A stretch of 34,347 nt of DNA, taken from an uncultured Pelagibacteraceae bacterium (GTDB lineage: Bacteria; Pseudomonadota; Alphaproteobacteria; Pelagibacterales; Pelagibacteraceae). The stretch lies in assembly GCA_902595375.1 (NCBI GenBank), contig CACJPW010000007.1, forward strand, positions 1 through 34,347. The letters are read 5' to 3'. Positions 1 to 8,595 of this stretch are shown in pieces. Every line of letters begins with the position of its first letter. Within the stretch, counting starts at the first letter, position 1. The notes beneath the pieces were generated by a model, which was not told the DNA's origin, searched no databases, and was given only the letters and a program-made list of their open reading frames with translations. A program made the position numbers and the translations under genes.

Positions 1-1033
1 CTGGATCTTTGCCTTTTGGCATTACTGAAAAATAAATTTTATTTTTTTCGTTTATCAAAGGAAAAAACTTCTCCGCAATCCTAACGGCAGCCTGTTGACC
101 GCTTTCATCTCCGTCTAGACAGATAATTGGACTTGAAAAAAATTTCCAAATTAGAGACATTTGGCTATCAGTCAAAGCTGTTCCAGAGTTAGAAATCACG
201 TTTTTTACGCCCGAACCATAAACACTTACCACATCCATGTAACCTTCTACAATTAAAACGTCGCTAGTTTCTGATCTTAAGTCTTTAGCTTTATCAAGAT
301 TGAATAATGTGTAGCCTTTTTTATAAAATTCTGTTTCTGGTGAATTAATATATTTTGCAAACTTACTTTCACGAATAACTCTGCCTCCAAAAGCTATTGT
401 ATCACCGACTATATTGTTAATAGGAAAAATTATTCTTGAGTTAAACCTGTCTATATTTTTTTGAGTTTTTTCATTTTTATAATAAAGACCTGTCAAATTA
501 ATTTCCTCCTCAGAATATTTCTTAAGTAAAGTTTCATAAAAATTATTATTCCATGGAACAAAACCTAGCTTAAACTCTTCAATAATATTTTTTTTTAATC
601 CTCTATTAAGAAGATAATTAAATGCTTCTTTGTTATTATTATTAAAAATATGTTCATTGAAGTAGTTAGAATAGTCTCTAAAAATATTTTTATATGTTTG
701 AAATCGTAAATCTTTTTTTTTATCGAAATTTGAAAATCTATATGGTTGCATACCTGCCTCAGCTGCTAAAGTTTTAACAGCCTCGCCAAATCCCATAGAT
801 TTTGTTTTCATTAAAAAATCAAAAATATTTCCGTGTTCACCAGTGCTGAAACAATGATAGAATTCTTTGTCATCATTTACTGTGAAAGATGGAGTTTTCT
901 CATTTTTAAATGGTGAAAGGCCAATAAATTCTTTTCCTCTTTTTTTTAATTGAACTGATTTTCCAACGACCTGTGAGACTTTCAATCTTAACTTTATCTC
1001 ATTCAAATATTCTTTAGGGTATTTCATGCTCAT
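1..1033 (-). CDS. dnaG: DNA primase DnaG (N-terminal ~344 residues; runs off window start)
   Basis: This is the replicative primase, which lays RNA primers at the fork. The 5' end is present and the C-terminal helicase-binding part lies outside the window. The N-terminal zinc-binding-type fold is recognisable by EKTPSFTVN and FYHCF at residues 45-62. A TOPRIM catalytic domain follows, with EGYMD (Glu263) and DGDESG (Asp307, Asp309). The first ATG (1033) overlaps the yqeY stop codon as ATGA, and a second ATG lies at 1027, so translation is probably coupled to yqeY. The family's zinc ligands Cys40, His43, Cys61 and Cys64 read here as Ser40, Lys43, Cys61 and Thr64, so three of four are gone. The identity is secure because the TOPRIM motifs and the flanking yqeY are both characteristic. 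Confidence 0.96.
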   Translation of the reverse strand, partial: MSMKYPKEYLNEIKLRLKVSQVVGKSVQLKKRGKEFIGLSPFKNEKTPSFTVNDDKEFYHCFSTGEHGNIFDFLMKTKSMGFGEAVKTLAAEAGMQPYRFSNFDKKKDLRFQTYKNIFRDYSNYFNEHIFNNNNKEAFNYLLNRGLKKNIIEEFKLGFVPWNNNFYETLLKKYSEEEINLTGLYYKNEKTQKNIDRFNSRIIFPINNIVGDTIAFGGRVIRESKFAKYINSPETEFYKKGYTLFNLDKAKDLRSETSDVLIVEGYMDVVSVYGSGVKNVISNSGTALTDSQMSLIWKFFSSPIICLDGDESGQQAAVRIAEKFFPLINEKNKIYFSVMPKGKDP

Positions 1034-1485
1034 TTTAATAATTCTTTAATTATTGAACTAACTTTTGAAAAATCTAAAGTATTGGCGTGTTTAGATTTTA
1101 AAGCACCCATTATTTTACCCATATCTTTAATTGAGGATGCTCCAATGGACTTTATGGTTTCCTGACAAATATTTTTAGTTTCCTCTTCTGTTAGCTGTTT
1201 TGGCAAAAAATTACTTATTACTGCTATCTCTTTTTTCTCGTTTTCTAAAAGTTCTTTTCGACCAGCTTTTTCATACATTGCGCACGACTCATTCCTCTGT
1301 TTTATCATTTTTTTTAGAAGAGAAATAATGTCACTATCTTTTATCTCTTGCTGGCCTTTGGATCGACCTGCTATCTCACTATCTTTGATAGCTGAAACAA
1401 TAAGTCTTAATGTGGGGTATGTATTTTTATCTTTAGCTTTTAAAGATTCATTGAGCTTTTCCTCAATTTGTTTTTTTAAAGGCAT
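1030..1485 (-). CDS. yqeY: GatB/YqeY-domain protein
   Basis: This 151-residue protein is of the YqeY family, which resembles the C-terminal tRNA-binding tail domain of the amidotransferase subunit GatB. It is all-helical. Family-typical features are the N-terminal LKAKDKNTYPTLRLI (about residues 15-29), EKKEIAVISNFLPKQL (about 83-98) and DMGKIMGALK near residue 120. The exact cellular role is not established; a link to tRNA or amidotransferase function is usually inferred from the homology. It precedes dnaG with a 4-bp ATGA overlap, a pairing common in Alphaproteobacteria, and is divergent from carA. A 19-bp AT-only inverted repeat begins 2 bp upstream of its start codon. Confidence 0.92.
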   Translation of the reverse strand: MPLKKQIEEKLNESLKAKDKNTYPTLRLIVSAIKDSEIAGRSKGQQEIKDSDIISLLKKMIKQRNESCAMYEKAGRKELLENEKKEIAVISNFLPKQLTEEETKNICQETIKSIGASSIKDMGKIMGALKSKHANTLDFSKVSSIIKELLK

Positions 1486-1486
1486 A

Positions 1487-1505
1487 ATTAAAATTACATT
1501 TTAAT
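1487..1505. repeat. Perfect 8-bp inverted repeat in the yqeY/carA gap
   Basis: The arms ATTAAAAT and ATTTTAAT are separated by the 3-nt centre TAC, directly in front of the yqeY ATG. The repeat contains no G/C in its arms. It could be an operator for a divergently acting regulator, a weak RNA stem in the yqeY leader, or chance in an AT-rich gap. Confidence 0.4.
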
Positions 1506-1537
1506 CACAATTCTATTACAAAATAAAAAGAACTTTC

Positions 1538-1566
1538 TTGACGATTTTGCCTCTATTTCATATGTT
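1538..1566 (+). promoter_or_regulatory. Predicted sigma70-type promoter of carAB
   Basis: A -35 box TTGACG (1538-1543) and a -10 box TATGTT (1561-1566) are separated by exactly 17 bp. This is one of the cleaner promoters in the window. The predicted transcription start is near 1573, about 36-42 nt before the carA start. I see no PyrR-type or transcription-attenuation hairpin in the short leader. Confidence 0.6.
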
Positions 1567-1608
1567 GCGCAAAATCATGTTTATAAGTTTTTTAGTTTAA
1601 CTTATGAG

Positions 1609-2817
1609 TTGTATTTGAAGAAGATTGGTCAAAATATAAACTCTCCTCAAAATCTTAAGAAGATCGATTCTAATGCTATTTTAGTTTTACAAAACGGTAA
1701 AATTTTTAAAGGTGTTGGCTTGGGCTACAAAGGCACCGCAACTGGTGAAGTATGTTTTAACACCTCAATTACTGGTTACCAGGAAATTATATCCGACCCT
1801 TCCTATGCTGATCAGATTATAAATTTTACTTTTCCGCACGTTGGAAATGTTGGAACTAATAAAGAAGATCACGAGTCAGATAAGATTTGGACTAAAGGAG
1901 TGATAATAAATACGGAGATAACACAACCATCAAATTACAGATCTTTAAAACATTTAGATCAATGGTTAAAAAAAAATAAGATTGTTGGTATAACTGGAAT
2001 TGATACTAGAAATTTAACAAATTTAATTAGAGATAAAGGTGCTCCTAAGGGGACGATATCTTTTTACAACAAAAATAAATTAAACATAAAAAAACTAATT
2101 AAAATCACTAATGAATGGAGCGGTCTTAAAAACTTAGATTTGGCAAAAATGGTTACTACTAAAAAAAATTATTTATGGCGAGATTATAAAACATGGAAAA
2201 AGCAAAATGGATATTTAAAAAATAAAAAGAAAACATTACATGTGGTAGCTATAGATTACGGAATAAAGAAAAATATTTTAAGATATTTTTCAGATTTTAA
2301 TTGTAAAGTTACAATCGTACCATGCGAAACAGGTGTAAAAGATATTCTTAAACTCAAGCCTAATGGAATATTTTTATCAAATGGGCCTGGAGATCCTGCG
2401 GCGACAGGGAAATATGCAATACCGATAATTCGAAAATTAATCAAAAAAAAGTTACCACTATTTGGAATCTGTTTGGGCCATCAGATCTTAGCTTTGGCAC
2501 TTGGTGCTAAGACAGAAAAAATGAGATTAGGGCATAGAGGAGCTAACCATCCTGTTAAAAATTTGATTGAGGGTAATGTTGAAATCACAAGTCAGAATCA
2601 TGGATTTGAAGTAGTTAAAAAAGGTATGCCTAAAAATATAAGAATTACTCACCAGTCTTTATTTGACAACAGCATTGAGGGTATCGAGTTGAAAAATAAA
2701 CCCGTTTTCTCAGTTCAATATCATCCGGAGTCCAATCCTGGTCCTCAGGATAGCGTTTATTTATTCGATAAATTTGTGAAGAGTATGAAAAAAAATGCCG
2801 AAAAGAAAAGATATTAA
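1609..2817 (+). CDS. carA: Carbamoyl-phosphate synthase small subunit (glutaminase)
   Basis: CarA hydrolyses glutamine and channels ammonia to CarB, making carbamoyl phosphate for pyrimidines and arginine. The N-terminal CPSase small-chain domain covers about residues 20-170 ([24 protein letters not shown]). The class I glutamine amidotransferase domain covers about 210-395, with nucleophile Cys288 in FGICLGHQ and the dyad His372/Glu374 in [10 protein letters not shown]. At 402 residues the length is near the family norm. There is no in-frame ATG before residue 181, so the start must be non-ATG: TTG at 1609 or TTG at 1615. The ATG at 1604 is out of frame and stops after four codons, ending in TTGA with the 1615 TTG. 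The gene overlaps carB by 23 bp. The function is certain and the exact start is not. Confidence 0.95.
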   Translation: MYLKKIGQNINSPQNLKKIDSNAILVLQNGKIFKGVGLGYKGTATGEVCFNTSITGYQEIISDPSYADQIINFTFPHVGNVGTNKEDHESDKIWTKGVIINTEITQPSNYRSLKHLDQWLKKNKIVGITGIDTRNLTNLIRDKGAPKGTISFYNKNKLNIKKLIKITNEWSGLKNLDLAKMVTTKKNYLWRDYKTWKKQNGYLKNKKKTLHVVAIDYGIKKNILRYFSDFNCKVTIVPCETGVKDILKLKPNGIFLSNGPGDPAATGKYAIPIIRKLIKKKLPLFGICLGHQILALALGAKTEKMRLGHRGANHPVKNLIEGNVEITSQNHGFEVVKKGMPKNIRITHQSLFDNSIEGIELKNKPVFSVQYHPESNPGPQDSVYLFDKFVKSMKKNAEKKRY

Positions 2818-5800
2818 AAAAATTTTAGTTGTTGGTGCAGGGCCAATAATTATTGGGCAAGCTTGCGAGTTTGATTATTCGGGCACTCAAGCTTGTAAAG
2901 CTTTGAAAGATGAGGGGTTCAAAGTAATTCTTATAAATTCAAACCCTGCAACGATTATGACAGATCCAAATGTTGCTGATAAAACTTATATTGAACCTAT
3001 AACAATTGAAGTTCTTGAAAAAATTCTTATCAAAGAAAAACCTGATGCGATTTTGCCAACTATGGGTGGTCAAACTGCATTAAATTTAGCAATGGAGGCA
3101 GAAAAAAAGGGAATTTTAAAAAAATACAAAATTGAACTCATAGGTGCAAACTCTAAAGCTATATCCAATGCTGAAGATAGAAAAAAGTTTAGAAAAAATA
3201 TGATAGAGATTGGTTTAGATCTTCCCAAATCAAAAATAGTAAATAATTTTAAACAATCTTCAAAGATATTAAAACAAATCGGATTGCCAGCTATTATAAG
3301 ACCGGCTTTTACTTTAGGTGGTTTAGGGGGTGGTATAGCAAAGAATAAAAAAGATTTTTATAAGATAATTAAATATGGGCTTCACGAGTCACCTGTCAAT
3401 CAAGTCTTAGTTGAGGAGTGTTTAGAGGGTTGGAAAGAATTTGAGATGGAAGTTGTTAGGGATAAAAATGACAATTGTATTATTATTTGCTCAATAGAAA
3501 ATTTAGATCCCATGGGAATTCACACTGGGGACTCTGTTACTATCGCTCCAGCACTTACTTTAACCGACAAAGAGTATCAAGTAATGAGGAACGCCTCTAT
3601 AGCCTGCTTAAGAAAAATTGGTGTAGAAACTGGGGGATCAAATGTTCAGTTTGCAATAAATCCGAAAAATGGAAGAATGGTAATCATTGAGATGAACCCT
3701 AGGGTTTCAAGATCATCAGCGCTTGCTTCAAAAGCCACAGGTTTTCCAATAGCAAAAGTTGCAGCAAAGTTAGCTGTTGGTTACACATTAGACGAATTAA
3801 AAAATGAAATTACCAAAGTTACACCCGCATCTTTTGAGCCCACAATAGACTATGTTGTCACTAAAATCCCAAGATTTACTTTTGAAAAATTTTCCTCCTC
3901 AGCTGCAGTTTTAGGTACATCAATGAAATCGGTGGGAGAGGCTATGGCTATTGGTAGAAATTTTAAAGAGTCTCTTCAAAAAGCTTTGGTATCTTTAGAG
4001 ACAGGTTTCTCAGGATTAGATCAAATATTTAATTTAAATACAAAACAAATTAGAAAAAAACTTAAAGAAAATATTCCAAATAAGATTTTACTTGTTGGAG
4101 AGGCTATAAGAAAAAAAATAAATTTAAAAGATATAAATAAACTTTCAAAAATTGATCCTTGGTTTTTAAATCAGATAAAAGAGATTATAGATAGCGAGAT
4201 TAAAATAAAGAAAAAAGGTCTTCCTAAAAATTTCAATGAATTTAATTATATTAAGTCAATAGGGTTTTCTGACAAAAAATTATCTGAGCTTACGAATACT
4301 TCGGAATCTTTTATTAGAAAGAAAAGAACTGCTTTAAAAGTTTTACCAGTTTATAAAAAAGTCGATACTTGTGCTGCAGAATTTAAGTCTTTCACTCCGT
4401 ATATGTATTCTACTTATCAAAGAAATTTCTCATATAATTCAGAATGTGAAGCCGACCCGTCTAGTAAAAATAAAATTATAATACTTGGAGGGGGCCCTAA
4501 TAGAATAGGTCAAGGAATAGAATTTGATTATTGCTGTTGCCAAGCTAGTTTTGCTCTTAAAGAAGCTAAATATGAAACAATCATGGTCAATTGTAATCCT
4601 GAAACCGTGTCAACAGATTACGATACAAGTGACAGACTTTATTTTGAACCTTTAATAGATGAATATGTTTTCAATATAATAAAGAGAGAAAAATCAAAAG
4701 GTAATGTAAAAGGTGTCATTGCTCAATTTGGAGGACAAACTCCAATTAAACTTGCAAAATTTTTATACGAAAATAAGCTTCCAATTTTAGGAACTCAATA
4801 TTCATCAATTGATCTTGCTGAAGACAGAAATAGATTTAGGAGTCTTTTAAATAAACTTAATTTAAAACAAGCTAAAAGTGGTATCGCTAAAACTTTTCCT
4901 CAAGCAATAAAAATTGCGGATAAAATTGGTTTGCCTCTAATGGTAAGGCCATCTTACGTCTTAGGCGGAAGAGCAATGGAGATTGTTCATGAAAAAAAGC
5001 AACTCAAAGACTTCGTGAAAGAGGCATTTAAAGTCGCTGAAAAAAATCCAATTTTAATTGATAAGTTTATTGATAATGCAATGGAGGTTGATGTTGACGC
5101 AATATCGGATGGTAAAAATGTTTTCGTTGCCGGTATCATGCAACACATAGAGGAGGCAGGAATACACTCAGGTGACTCAGCATGTAGTTTGCCTCCGGTA
5201 TCAATAAAACCCTTTTTAATTAAAGAAATTGAAAATCAAACAAAAAAATTAGCCTTAGCTCTTAAAGTTAAAGGTTTCATGAATGTTCAATATGCAATTA
5301 AAAAAGATCAAATTTATGTGATAGAAGTCAATCCAAGAGCTAGTAGAACCGTTCCATTTGTTTCAAAAGCGAAAAATTTACCTCTTGCTAAAATAGCCTC
5401 AAGAGTGATGGCGGGAGAAAAATTATCAAATTTCAATTTAAAAAGTAAAACAAAAGATATGTTTGCAGTAAAAGAGGCGGTCTTTCCATTTAACAAATTT
5501 CCAAATAGCGATCTTTTGCTTGGACCAGAAATGAAATCTACTGGTGAGGTTATGGGTTTTGATAAAAATTTTGGAATGGCTTTTGCTAAGAGTCAAATTG
5601 CAGCCTCAAACTCTCTTCCTAAAAAGGGCTTAGCTTTTATTTCTTTAAAAAATAGTCATAAAGAAGAAGGTGTTCAACTAGCAAAACAATTAGTAAAGTT
5701 AAATTTTAAACTTTGTGGGACTGGAGGTACTGCTGATTATATTAGCAAACATGGGATTAAGTGTAAAAAAATTAATAAAGTAAATCAGGGATCTCCTCAT

Positions 5801-6019
5801 ATTGTCGACATTCTAAATACTAAAAAAATAGCATTAGTTATTAATACAGGTGGCGGAAATAGTGAAGCTCAGTTAAGCGATGCAGTAGCTTTAAGAAGGG
5901 CAACTTTAGCTAACAAAGTTCCATATTGCACTAATATGTCAACAGCCAAGGTTTGTTTGGAAGGTATTAAATCTCTAAAATTGAAAGATATCAGCGTAAC
6001 TTCTTTACAAGATCTTTAA
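2795..6019 (+). CDS. carB: Carbamoyl-phosphate synthase large subunit
   Basis: CarB makes carbamoyl phosphate from bicarbonate, two ATP and ammonia supplied by CarA. The 1074-residue length matches the full-length bacterial enzyme (about 1073 in E. coli). The duplicated synthetase halves are both visible. The first begins [19 protein letters not shown] (about residues 12-30) and the second [16 protein letters not shown] (about 565-580). They are separated by an oligomerisation region (about 400-550). Each half carries ATP-grasp features such as [12 protein letters not shown] and [12 protein letters not shown], plus [18 protein letters not shown] and its counterpart [18 protein letters not shown]-terminal MGS-like allosteric domain (about 935-1074) includes [11 protein letters not shown]. 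It is translated from an ATG inside the carA end, so the subunits are coupled. Its TAA shares a TTAA with the stop of the convergent oxygenase. Confidence 0.98.
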   Translation: MPKRKDIKKILVVGAGPIIIGQACEFDYSGTQACKALKDEGFKVILINSNPATIMTDPNVADKTYIEPITIEVLEKILIKEKPDAILPTMGGQTALNLAMEAEKKGILKKYKIELIGANSKAISNAEDRKKFRKNMIEIGLDLPKSKIVNNFKQSSKILKQIGLPAIIRPAFTLGGLGGGIAKNKKDFYKIIKYGLHESPVNQVLVEECLEGWKEFEMEVVRDKNDNCIIICSIENLDPMGIHTGDSVTIAPALTLTDKEYQVMRNASIACLRKIGVETGGSNVQFAINPKNGRMVIIEMNPRVSRSSALASKATGFPIAKVAAKLAVGYTLDELKNEITKVTPASFEPTIDYVVTKIPRFTFEKFSSSAAVLGTSMKSVGEAMAIGRNFKESLQKALVSLETGFSGLDQIFNLNTKQIRKKLKENIPNKILLVGEAIRKKINLKDINKLSKIDPWFLNQIKEIIDSEIKIKKKGLPKNFNEFNYIKSIGFSDKKLSELTNTSESFIRKKRTALKVLPVYKKVDTCAAEFKSFTPYMYSTYQRNFSYNSECEADPSSKNKIIILGGGPNRIGQGIEFDYCCCQASFALKEAKYETIMVNCNPETVSTDYDTSDRLYFEPLIDEYVFNIIKREKSKGNVKGVIAQFGGQTPIKLAKFLYENKLPILGTQYSSIDLAEDRNRFRSLLNKLNLKQAKSGIAKTFPQAIKIADKIGLPLMVRPSYVLGGRAMEIVHEKKQLKDFVKEAFKVAEKNPILIDKFIDNAMEVDVDAISDGKNVFVAGIMQHIEEAGIHSGDSACSLPPVSIKPFLIKEIENQTKKLALALKVKGFMNVQYAIKKDQIYVIEVNPRASRTVPFVSKAKNLPLAKIASRVMAGEKLSNFNLKSKTKDMFAVKEAVFPFNKFPNSDLLLGPEMKSTGEVMGFDKNFGMAFAKSQIAASNSLPKKGLAFISLKNSHKEEGVQLAKQLVKLNFKLCGTGGTADYISKHGIKCKKINKVNQGSPHIVDILNTKKIALVINTGGGNSEAQLSDAVALRRATLANKVPYCTNMSTAKVCLEGIKSLKLKDISVTSLQDL

Positions 6020-6681
6020 CTTTTAACTTTCCAATCAGTTTCGAATGTAACATAATTTATTTGAATACATCTTCTCTCTTTTTTAATCTCTTTTTTTTCC
6101 ATTCCATGCCAAGTATTTGGTCCGCTAGTAAAGAAGTATCCATAATTATGTTTATAAGGAACTGTTTTAACTTTGTTTAATTTTGCATCATAAAAATCAG
6201 TTCCTAAATTCTCCGACTCGTTGTGTAAATTAACAAAAACTATTGATGACATTAATTTTTCCTCAATGTCACAATGAGGCTTTAACCAAAAACCTTCTCT
6301 ATCACAAATTACTTCTAATCTCACGTAAGAATTACTCAAATCTTTTCCAATTAATGATCCAATTTTTTTATATACTTCAGGGGATCTTAATTCTTCAATA
6401 AATTTTGTTAAGTTTGGAAATTGATTAGAGTTTTCTTTGGTAACATAACATCTTAGTTTTTTAGCTTTTCCGCCATCTTTAATTCCAGCTCGAAAGGCTC
6501 CCTCTCCTCCATCAAGAGCTCTTGTTCCATCATAATTTAAATTTTGTTTTCTAGGATCAGCTATGTCTGCACTGCAGATCTCATCAATAGCATTTTGAGT
6601 CAGCGGCTGATTGATTTCAAAATGTTTAAAAGGAACGCTAAATAGTTTAGTTCTTTTTTCTAATGAATTAAATAATTCCAT
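6016..6681 (-). CDS. 2-oxoglutarate/Fe(II)-dependent oxygenase family protein
   Basis: This 221-residue protein has the signature of a 2OG-Fe(II) dioxygenase. The iron triad is His136-x-Asp138 ([10 protein letters not shown]) plus His192 ([10 protein letters not shown]), and Arg203 or Arg204 ([11 protein letters not shown]) is suited to bind the 2-oxoglutarate carboxylate. LGTDFYD (159-165) and the TSGPNTWHG segment resemble prolyl-hydroxylase-like family members. The substrate cannot be read from sequence. There is no signal peptide, so the protein is probably cytosolic. Its start overlaps the upstream ELM1-family gene by 14 bp, so the two are almost certainly co-translated. Its stop shares TTAA with carB on the other strand. 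A sugar, lipid or protein hydroxylation acting with its ELM1-family partner is possible, but that is inference. Confidence 0.85.
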   Translation of the reverse strand: MELFNSLEKRTKLFSVPFKHFEINQPLTQNAIDEICSADIADPRKQNLNYDGTRALDGGEGAFRAGIKDGGKAKKLRCYVTKENSNQFPNLTKFIEELRSPEVYKKIGSLIGKDLSNSYVRLEVICDREGFWLKPHCDIEEKLMSSIVFVNLHNESENLGTDFYDAKLNKVKTVPYKHNYGYFFTSGPNTWHGMEKKEIKKERRCIQINYVTFETDWKVKS

Positions 6682-7621
6682 GTTTTTTCATTTTTGCTTT
6701 TACCATTGGAGCAATTCTGTTTACCTCATTTAAACTATTGTAACTCCAACTTTCAACCCTATCTTCTAATTCTCTTGTTATACCTAAATCTTTCAATTGT
6801 GAATAAAATTTTTTAAATCTTCCAGTTGGCTTAAAAGACTTCATCATAGCAATATAAACAGGTTTTCCAGTCATAGCAGCTTCTGAAATCATTGACGTGG
6901 AGTCGCATGTTACAACGATATAATTTGAGATCGCTAATGCAGAAAGATAAGCCTTTTTATCAATATTTTTCACAACGTGATGATTAATACTGAAGGTATT
7001 ATAAGCTATTTTTAAAATATTTTCAGGAGTTCTATAAGAGGGAATTACAATAATCTTAAATTTATCTGGGGTAAATAATGTTTTTACTTTATTAAAAAGT
7101 TCGTGAATTTGTTTTTCTGAAAACCTAAAGTATTTATTTGGTCCTCCAATTACAAATGCTACTAATTCTTTACTCTTATCTTTTTCTATTCCAAGATATT
7201 TTGAATTATCACTAATATCTTTTTTAGTTAAGTAGTGAATAGCGCCCGTTGTGTTAATTATATTTTCACCTTTTAAACAATCGTGCTTAGGACTTATTAT
7301 AAGGTCAAAATGTTCAAAAGAAACTTTAGGATCTTGTATGTGAATATTGAAAATTTGATTACCCAATCTTTTTTTTAAAGCTATTGATGGTATTACACTT
7401 TTTCTTCCACAAGAAATAATGACCTTACAATCACATACGAATTTATTTTTTATCAAATTTTCAGATATTGGGCTTATTTTAGGAGGAATTAAATTCCAAA
7501 AAGATTTTAATTCAATCTTTTGGTGTTTATAACTTAGGCCTAAAGCTTTAGCTAATCCTTCTACTTGGCTAACCATGCCATGCATACCTTGCGTTAAAAG
7601 AAGTGCTTTTAATTCTAACAT
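6668..7621 (-). CDS. ELM1-family (DUF1022) protein, probable GT-B-like fold
   Basis: This 317-residue protein matches the bacterial branch of the 'mitochondrial fission ELM1' family. Diagnostic segments are LTQGMHGMVSQVEGLAKAL (9-27), SCGRKS (70-75), HIQDPKVSFEHFDLIISP (94-111) and FVIGGPNKYFRF (156-167). The segment around residues 236-256 (VTCDSTSMISEAAMTGKPV) resembles the donor-binding C-terminal half of GT-B glycosyltransferases, so a sugar-transfer role is plausible. The ELM1 name comes from the plant homologue and says little about bacteria. There is no transmembrane segment or signal peptide. It heads an operon with the 2OG-Fe(II) oxygenase. Only 23 bp separate its start from trxB on the other strand, so its promoter must overlap trxB's. 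Confidence 0.85.
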   Translation of the reverse strand: MLELKALLLTQGMHGMVSQVEGLAKALGLSYKHQKIELKSFWNLIPPKISPISENLIKNKFVCDCKVIISCGRKSVIPSIALKKRLGNQIFNIHIQDPKVSFEHFDLIISPKHDCLKGENIINTTGAIHYLTKKDISDNSKYLGIEKDKSKELVAFVIGGPNKYFRFSEKQIHELFNKVKTLFTPDKFKIIVIPSYRTPENILKIAYNTFSINHHVVKNIDKKAYLSALAISNYIVVTCDSTSMISEAAMTGKPVYIAMMKSFKPTGRFKKFYSQLKDLGITRELEDRVESWSYNSLNEVNRIAPMVKAKMKKHGII

Positions 7622-7644
7622 TAGTTATTATATACCTTTACACA

Positions 7645-8595
7645 ATGAATAATAAATCAACAAAACATACAAAAGTGTTAATTCTTGGATCTGGTCCCGC
7701 TGGCTATACAGCAGCTATTTATGCGGCTAGAGCCATGCTTAAACCTATACTTGTTCATGGCTCTCAACCCGGAGGACAACTCACTACCACTACAGATGTT
7801 GAGAATTACCCTGGATATTCAAAAGTGATTCAGGGACCATGGCTAATGGACGAAATGAAAGGTCAAGCAGAAGCTGTAGGCACAGAGATGATACAAGACC
7901 ATATAAGTAAAGTTGACTTAACAAAAAAACCTTTTACAGCAACAGGTGACAGTGGTCAGGTTTACACTGCTGATAGTTTTATAATTTCAACAGGAGCACA
8001 GGCAAGATGGTTGAATTTAAAATCTGAACAAGAGTTTAGAGGATTTGGAGTTTCGGCATGCGCGACTTGCGACGGATTTTTCTTTAAAGAAAAAGAAGTA
8101 GCTGTAGTTGGTGGAGGAAATGCCGCCGTTGAAGAAGCAATATTTCTAACTAAATTTGCTTCAAAGGTTTATTTAATACATAGAAGAAATGAACTTAGGG
8201 CAGAAAAAATGCTTCAAGCAAAATTAAAATCTAATAAAAAAATTGAAATTATTTGGGATACGGTAGTTGAGGATGTTATTGGCACTAAAGAGCCAAAAAC
8301 TGTAAATGCATTGAAAATTAAAAATGTAAAAGATAATAAAGTCAAAGATCTTAAAGTTGATGGTTTATTTATTGCAATTGGTCATGATCCAGCTACATCT
8401 TTATTTAAAGATCAACTTAAAATGGACAAAGAAGGGTATTTAATTACAAAGCCTGACTCTACTGAAACGAATATTCCAGGAGTCTTTGCTGCAGGAGATG
8501 TAAAGGATAAAATATTTAGACAAGCTGTTACTGCTGCTGGAATGGGTTGTATGTCAGCGCTTGAAGCTGAAAAATATCTATCTGAGTCTAATTAA
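7645..8595 (+). CDS. trxB: Thioredoxin reductase (NADPH)
   Basis: TrxB is the FAD enzyme that passes electrons from NADPH to thioredoxin in the cytosol. The 316-residue length is typical. The FAD-binding motif GSGPAGYTAAIYAARA (15-30) is followed by GGQLTTTTDVENYPG. The redox-active disulfide is Cys139-Ala-Thr-Cys142 in CATCDGFFF. The NADPH-binding site is GGGNAAVEEA (156-165) with HRR (179-181), and the C-terminal FAD motif is FAAGDVKD. I chose the ATG at 7645; a GTG 14 codons upstream would add hydrophobic residues unlike the family. A TATATA box at 7629-7634 lies about 10 nt before the ATG, so the leader is very short. The 3' end overlaps the aminotransferase gene by 8 bp. Confidence 0.97.
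   Translation: MNNKSTKHTKVLILGSGPAGYTAAIYAARAMLKPILVHGSQPGGQLTTTTDVENYPGYSKVIQGPWLMDEMKGQAEAVGTEMIQDHISKVDLTKKPFTATGDSGQVYTADSFIISTGAQARWLNLKSEQEFRGFGVSACATCDGFFFKEKEVAVVGGGNAAVEEAIFLTKFASKVYLIHRRNELRAEKMLQAKLKSNKKIEIIWDTVVEDVIGTKEPKTVNALKIKNVKDNKVKDLKVDGLFIAIGHDPATSLFKDQLKMDKEGYLITKPDSTETNIPGVFAAGDVKDKIFRQAVTAAGMGCMSALEAEKYLSESN

Noticed and set aside
7603-7644. N-terminal extension of trxB from a GTG
   Set aside because: The 14 extra hydrophobic residues are unlike TrxB family N-termini, and the GTG lies inside the ELM1-family gene. The ATG at 7645 fits better.
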